Source: an uncultured Eubacteriales bacterium (GTDB lineage Bacteria > Bacillota > Clostridia > Oscillospirales > Acutalibacteraceae). Taken from it: a stretch of DNA of 8,516 bases. Shown piece after piece: positions 6,588 through 8,516 of the stretch (positions are counted from its first letter, which is position 1; each line of letters opens with the position of its first letter). The notes below the pieces were generated by a model that was not told where the DNA came from, ran no database searches, and worked only from the letters and a program-made list of their open reading frames with translations. The position numbers were made by a program, and so were the translations under genes. The DNA lies in the NCBI GenBank assembly GCA_900319615.1, contig ONPE01000051.1, positions 1 through 8,516 of the forward strand. Reading direction: 5' to 3'.

Positions 6588-6610
6588 TGAAACCAAAACG
6601 GCTTCTCGTG
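6588..6610 (+). promoter_or_regulatory. Possible ECF-type autoregulatory promoter
   Basis: TGAAACC at 6588-6594 resembles the -35 of many ECF promoters, and CGTG at 6607-6610 could be the -10. The spacing, about 13 bases after GAAAC, is shorter than the roughly 16 of SigW-like promoters. A start near 6617 would still precede the ribosome binding site. This is tentative. Confidence 0.3.
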
Positions 6611-6623
6611 TGTGTATATAGTG

Positions 6624-6632
6624 AAGGGGGGT
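6624..6632 (+). promoter_or_regulatory. Ribosome binding site deciding the sigma-factor TTG start
   Basis: AAGGGGGGT lies 7 bases before the TTG at 6639-6641. The earlier in-frame GTG codons at 6612 and 6621 have no such site upstream, so TTG is the better start. Confidence 0.75.
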
Positions 6633-6638
6633 CACAGA

Positions 6639-7118
6639 TTGAAGTTATATGCCGGATTGACATATGAACAGGCGGTACGTAAGTATGCCCAAAACGTGAC
6701 CTCTGCCTGTATGATGCGGCTGCAAAATATGGATGACGCGGAGGATTGCTTTCAAAACACCTTCGTCAAGCTCTTCCGCAACTCGCCGAGATTCAGGGAT
6801 GAAGAGCACCTCAAGGCTTGGCTGCTGCGCGTGGCGATAAACGAGAGCAAAAACTACATCCGCGACAACCGCCGCGAGCTGCCGCTCGATCATTTTTCGG
6901 AGCAGCCTGCTCCGTCGTCGGAGGACGAGAGCGATATCTCATGGGCATTGATGAAGCTCGAGCCAAAGTATCGCGAGATACTCTACCTTTTCTACATAGA
7001 AGAGTACAGAGTGAGCGAGATCGCACAGATCCTCGGCAAAAATCCGAACACAGTCAAAACCATGCTGAGCCGCGGCCGCGACAGGCTCAGACAGATCTAC
7101 GGAGGTGACGAGAGTTGA
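6639..7118 (+). CDS. ECF-type RNA polymerase sigma factor (sigma-70 family)
   Basis: Alternative sigma factor of 159 residues from the TTG start, in the size range of ECF (group 4) sigmas. Region 2 covers about 10-80: MDDAEDCFQNTFVKLFRNSPRF is the -10-recognition core, followed by HLKAWLLRVAINESKNYIRD. A short acidic linker (about 84-100) leads to region 4 (101-154), LMKLEPKYREILYLFYIEEYRVSEIAQILGKNPNTVKTMLSRGRDRLRQIY, a helix-turn-helix that reads the -35 element. There is no region 1 or 3. The frame is open back to a GTG at 6612, giving 168 residues, but the strong site at 6624-6632 fits the TTG. Its TGA overlaps the TTG of the next gene, a membrane protein in the usual anti-sigma position. 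The signal and target genes are unknown. Confidence 0.93.
   Translation: MKLYAGLTYEQAVRKYAQNVTSACMMRLQNMDDAEDCFQNTFVKLFRNSPRFRDEEHLKAWLLRVAINESKNYIRDNRRELPLDHFSEQPAPSSEDESDISWALMKLEPKYREILYLFYIEEYRVSEIAQILGKNPNTVKTMLSRGRDRLRQIYGGDES
7101..7106 (+). promoter_or_regulatory. Ribosome binding site for the second TTG start
   Basis: GGAGGT inside the end of the sigma gene, 8 bases before the TTG at 7115-7117. The first in-frame ATG downstream would start inside the membrane segment, so the TTG is needed for a complete protein. Confidence 0.75.
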
Positions 7119-7978
7119 AAAAATACAATTTTAATACCATAAACAACCTGACCACCCCCGAAGGCTGGATCGAGAAGGCTCTCGAGATACCTCAGCTCGA
7201 AGAGAAACGGCGGTCAGAGGTTCGCAGGCGCAGCGTCCGCTATGCTTCACTCGCGGCGAGTATCGTGCTCGTCGGCGCGCTTGCGGTCATACTGTTCATG
7301 AACAAGGGTAATCAGCCACCCGTTGTAACGGCTCCGATGACGTCCGAGACCGTCTCATACGACTTTGAGAGGAGCACACAGGCTCCGACTCACCCGGCTA
7401 CAGTCGCTGCCACAGCTGCACCCACGGTTGCAGCTGCAACCGCAGCGCAGCCGACCGTTGCGGCTGCCCGGGCAACTGCGCCGACTCAGCCGGGCACGCA
7501 GAACGCAGTTTTTTCGCCCGAGCCGTCGGATATATCCTATGAGCCGACTCAGCCCGTTATCGAGCCGGATATATCCACCCAAGCTCCCACACAGCCTCCG
7601 GCGCCCACGCAGGCTCCCACACAGCCGCCAAAGGACGCTCCCACCGAGGCTCCGAAAGATAAATTACCCGATCTTGCGGCTGTCGGATATGACGGCATAA
7701 TAATCGAGGATATATCTGCGGATGAGCTTGGCGACGACAGCATCATCTGCTGCCGTATCTATACTCGGGACGGCGAGCCCGTAGGCGACGGCGATTCTTA
7801 CTCAGACGAGCACCTTGCCCGTAGGATAGATCGCGGGGAAGAGGTCACGGTTTATTATATACCGTGCGACTATGTGGTTTTACCGTATAACGGCGTTTAT
7901 CGTTATGAGTTCTATGATGAAACGGGCAGGATACTCTGCACCGGCAGCGAGTATCTCATGACCGAGAGTATTAATTAA
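7115..7978 (+). CDS. Single-pass membrane protein, putative anti-sigma factor with Pro/Thr-rich stalk
   Basis: Predicted type II membrane protein of 287 residues. The cytoplasmic N-terminus (1-43) is highly charged, with the basic run EEKRRSEVRRRSVR just before one membrane helix (about 44-62, YASLAASIVLVGALAVILF). Outside is a low-complexity stalk (about 66-183) rich in Pro, Thr, Ala and Gln, with PTVAAA and APTQPP repeats. A folded domain of about 100 residues (185-287) follows, with cysteines at 212, 213, 251 and 275. Its start codon, TTG, overlaps the sigma stop (TTGA), so the two are translationally coupled. Position, topology and coupling are those of an anti-sigma factor. No zinc-type HxxxCxxC anti-sigma motif or RsgI-like motif is visible, so the assignment rests on context. 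The C-terminal domain may be the signal sensor. Confidence 0.8.
   Translation: MKKYNFNTINNLTTPEGWIEKALEIPQLEEKRRSEVRRRSVRYASLAASIVLVGALAVILFMNKGNQPPVVTAPMTSETVSYDFERSTQAPTHPATVAATAAPTVAAATAAQPTVAAARATAPTQPGTQNAVFSPEPSDISYEPTQPVIEPDISTQAPTQPPAPTQAPTQPPKDAPTEAPKDKLPDLAAVGYDGIIIEDISADELGDDSIICCRIYTRDGEPVGDGDSYSDEHLARRIDRGEEVTVYYIPCDYVVLPYNGVYRYEFYDETGRILCTGSEYLMTESIN
7370..7665 (+). repeat. Degenerate 30-base repeats encoding the Pro/Thr stalk
   Basis: Within the membrane-protein gene, GCTCCCACACAGCC occurs at 7583-7596 and again at 7613-7626, a period of 30 bases. Another pair codes for PTVAAA at residues 103-108 and 113-118, again 10 codons apart. The tract codes for a stalk of Pro, Thr, Ala and Gln and probably grew by repeat expansion. 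Confidence 0.7.
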
Positions 7979-7994
7979 ACGAGGAGGAATTAAC

Positions 7995-8516
7995 ATGAAA
8001 AAAGCAGTTTCGATCATTCTGGCTTGCTGTATACTGATAACGGTATTTGTGACAGCGGTCGGCGCCGAGACCGTCAACGTCGTCGGGTCAGATAACTCCG
8101 AGCTTGAAGCCGCCATAGCAGCCGTAGGCGATAAGCTTGACCCGTCCGTCATCTTGTGTCTCAAAAACCCTACCGGCGAGGGCAGATTCTTTGAGATAAG
8201 CTATCATGGTGTGACCGAAAATGAGCTGATCACTCAAATCGAGGCAGTCATCGGCTCCGAGGTGACACATTATAATCACGGAACGGGCAAAGTATTTATT
8301 TGGTTGCAATACACGTTTGTAGTAAAGGTCGCCGGCTTTGACAGCGTGGATTATATCACTCTGCCGACCGGAGTAACTTTACCCGTAGAACTCAGGCATA
8401 AATATACCCAAAAGCTTGAGAAAAAGCTGCTCAATTTGCAGGACGATGACAGCATCAACCTGATACTTTTCCTGAACTACAAAGATTTAGATACCAGCTA
8501 TATCAAACAGGAAGAC
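7995..8516 (+). CDS. Secreted protein of unknown function (3' end cut by window edge)
   Basis: The first 174 residues of an exported protein; the frame is open at the right edge. The start ATG has GAGGAGG 8 bases upstream and lies 16 bases after the putative anti-sigma gene, so it is the third gene of that operon. The N-terminus is a classical signal peptide: MKK, a hydrophobic core to about residue 20, and a likely cut after AVGA (about 24). There is a cysteine pair (11-12) in the hydrophobic core but no lipobox at the cleavage point. The mature part is mixed alpha/beta. A helix LEAAIAAVGDKL is followed by strands, and the ends of two stretches look alike: KVFIWLQYTF...GFDSVDYITLP and INLILFLNYKDLD. 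I do not recognise the family. Co-transcription with the sigma gene suggests an envelope or extracellular role, possibly as the sensed or regulated partner. Confidence 0.85.
   Translation, partial: MKKAVSIILACCILITVFVTAVGAETVNVVGSDNSELEAAIAAVGDKLDPSVILCLKNPTGEGRFFEISYHGVTENELITQIEAVIGSEVTHYNHGTGKVFIWLQYTFVVKVAGFDSVDYITLPTGVTLPVELRHKYTQKLEKKLLNLQDDDSINLILFLNYKDLDTSYIKQED

Larger units (their letters stand above)
6227..6638. other. Divergent intergenic region, 412 bases
   Basis: No gene is visible here. From left to right it holds the DUF1858 ribosome binding site (6233-6238), the palindromic element (6245-6402), the leftward promoter (6425-6453), an AT-rich stretch in which GATATATATA occurs twice (6488-6497 and 6502-6511), a candidate rightward promoter (6519-6547), an ECF-like sequence at 6588-6610 and the sigma gene ribosome binding site (6624-6632). 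Confidence 0.8.

Overview
The window looks like chromosomal DNA of a low-to-mid-GC Gram-positive anaerobe of class Clostridia, most likely a gut Ruminococcus/Oscillospiraceae relative. This rests on the gene set (TrmK next to a Nif3-family protein, a DUF1858 redox-disulfide protein, a PhoB-like regulator with a HAMP kinase), strong GGAGG-type Shine-Dalgarno sites, sigma-A promoters with 17-base spacers, a U-tailed hairpin terminator and TTG starts. The genus is inferred from style and was not tested. I saw no rRNA, tRNA, CRISPR array, transposase or phage gene.

Layout. (a) 1-4378, minus strand, probably one transcription unit read right to left: trmB (tRNA m7G46 methyltransferase), a lipoprotein with acidic DxDxDG-type repeats, an OmpR/PhoB response regulator, and a membrane histidine kinase whose C-terminus runs off the left edge. 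A good promoter lies at 4467-4495. The 212-base gap between regulator and kinase holds two hairpins. (b) 4640-6226, minus strand: a compact operon of a 64-residue DUF1858 protein, trmK (tRNA m1A22 methyltransferase) and a short-form Nif3/YbgI protein. The genes overlap by 1 and 14 bases, and a strong terminator follows at 4601-4625. (c) 6227-6638, a divergent intergenic region. It holds a 158-base MITE-like element with 21-base terminal inverted repeats (6245-6402), the probable promoter of operon (b) at 6425-6453, and candidate promoters for the rightward operon. (d) 6639-8516, plus strand: an ECF-type sigma factor, a single-pass membrane protein in the usual anti-sigma position with a Pro/Thr/Ala/Gln-rich stalk, and a secreted protein of unknown function cut by the right edge. 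The first two start with TTG.

How the genes may work together. Operon (b) plus trmB is tRNA-modification housekeeping. The lipoprotein-regulator-kinase set looks like an envelope-sensing two-component system with its own surface accessory protein. The sigma/membrane/secreted trio looks like a second, independent envelope-signalling module. The least ordinary item is the palindromic element. If the promoter at 6425-6453 is real, the element is transcribed as the 5' leader of the DUF1858-trmK-nif3 operon and ends about 6 bases before its ribosome binding site.
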